The translations under genes were made by a program, and so were the position numbers. Positions 5,387-5,473 of a stretch of 5,473 nucleotides of DNA are shown one piece after another (within the stretch, counting starts at the first letter, position 1; each line of letters begins with the position of its first letter). Below the pieces are notes generated by a model that worked only from the letters and a program-made list of their open reading frames with translations, was not told the origin of the DNA and did not search any database. This DNA is from CAYJOG01 sp964371695 [NCBI: uncultured bacterium] (GTDB taxonomy: Bacteria; CAYJOG01). The stretch lies in assembly GCA_964371695.1 (NCBI GenBank), contig CAYJOG010000215.1:1-5473 (forward strand), in the 5' to 3' direction.

Positions 5387-5473
5387 ATGAACAAAACCGT
5401 TATTTTGGTTGTTTTTTACATCGCCCGGCGCTGTCGCGCCGCTGGGCGCGCCCGGCAGCATCAATATGCTGCC
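5387..5473 (+). CDS. Possible gene start running off the right edge
   Basis: ATG at 5387 is followed by 29 open codons to the window end (MNKTVILVVFYIARRC then an Arg/Ala-rich run ending QHQYAA). The start has a good ribosome site at 5375-5380, and MNKTVILVVFYI could begin a signal peptide or membrane anchor. Against this, the hydrophobic stretch is short, and from 5426 the DNA is a run of palindromes, so the Arg-rich part may be repeat DNA read by chance. Function unknown. It could be a real gene truncated by a repeat element or no gene at all. Confidence 0.35.
   Translation, partial: MNKTVILVVFYIARRCRAAGRARQHQYAA
5426..5473. repeat. Back-to-back palindromes at the right edge
   Basis: Three adjoining palindromes: CGGCGC (5426-5431) with GCGCCG (5436-5441); GGGCGCGCCC (5444-5453), fully self-complementary; and GGCAGCAT (5454-5461) with ATGCTGCC (5466-5473) around a CAAT loop. 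The window ends at the last stem base, so a larger hairpin array may continue beyond it. Confidence 0.65.

Overview
The window is GC-rich DNA from a diderm (Gram-negative-type) bacterium. The evidence is a periplasmic Skp/OmpH-type chaperone, a secreted protein whose C-terminal third looks like amphipathic beta-strands, several Sec signal peptides, and the common intergenic palindrome ATTCCCGC-GAAA-GCGGGAAT at 5311-5330. The phylum cannot be fixed from the sequence. It reads as ordinary chromosome: no phage, plasmid, tRNA, rRNA or CRISPR features were seen.

Layout, left to right. (1) 3-257 (+) is the 3' end of an unrecognised gene. (2) Convergent with it across 10 bp is skp/ompH (268-750, -). 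(3) Upstream of skp on the same strand is a secreted protein of about 435 residues (1009-2316, -) with a beta-strand-rich C-terminus. The order (envelope beta-protein, then skp) recalls the bamA-skp arrangement, but no BamA homology could be recognised. (4) The divergent intergenic region is largely filled by a 154-bp palindromic element (2324-2477) made of five end-to-end hairpins. (5) 2548-4104 (+) encodes a secreted HEXXH metallopeptidase-like protein. (6) Its stop codon abuts a second array, of six hairpins (4104-4366). (7) 4423-5274 (+) encodes a J-domain/ankyrin-repeat fusion. (8) The right edge holds more palindromes (5280-5473) and a possible gene start at 5387.

Three of the four main genes are predicted to act in the cell envelope or periplasm. 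Skp would chaperone unfolded outer-membrane proteins. The 435-residue protein may be an envelope assembly factor or small barrel. The peptidase is exported. The J-domain/ankyrin protein is predicted cytosolic and would recruit Hsp70 to a client held by its ankyrin repeats. No operon coupling beyond the same-strand pair (435-aa gene, skp) can be argued.

The most unusual content is between the genes. Two dissimilar arrays of short, mostly perfect hairpins flank the peptidase gene. Both are bounded by inverted ends beginning with TA. At one hairpin in each array the tetranucleotide GTAG lies immediately 5' of the stem, as in REP elements moved by RAYT-type transposases. They also distort gene calling: the upstream array supplies a false in-frame ATG for the peptidase, and the downstream array touches its stop codon and supplies a possible extended -10 for the next gene.
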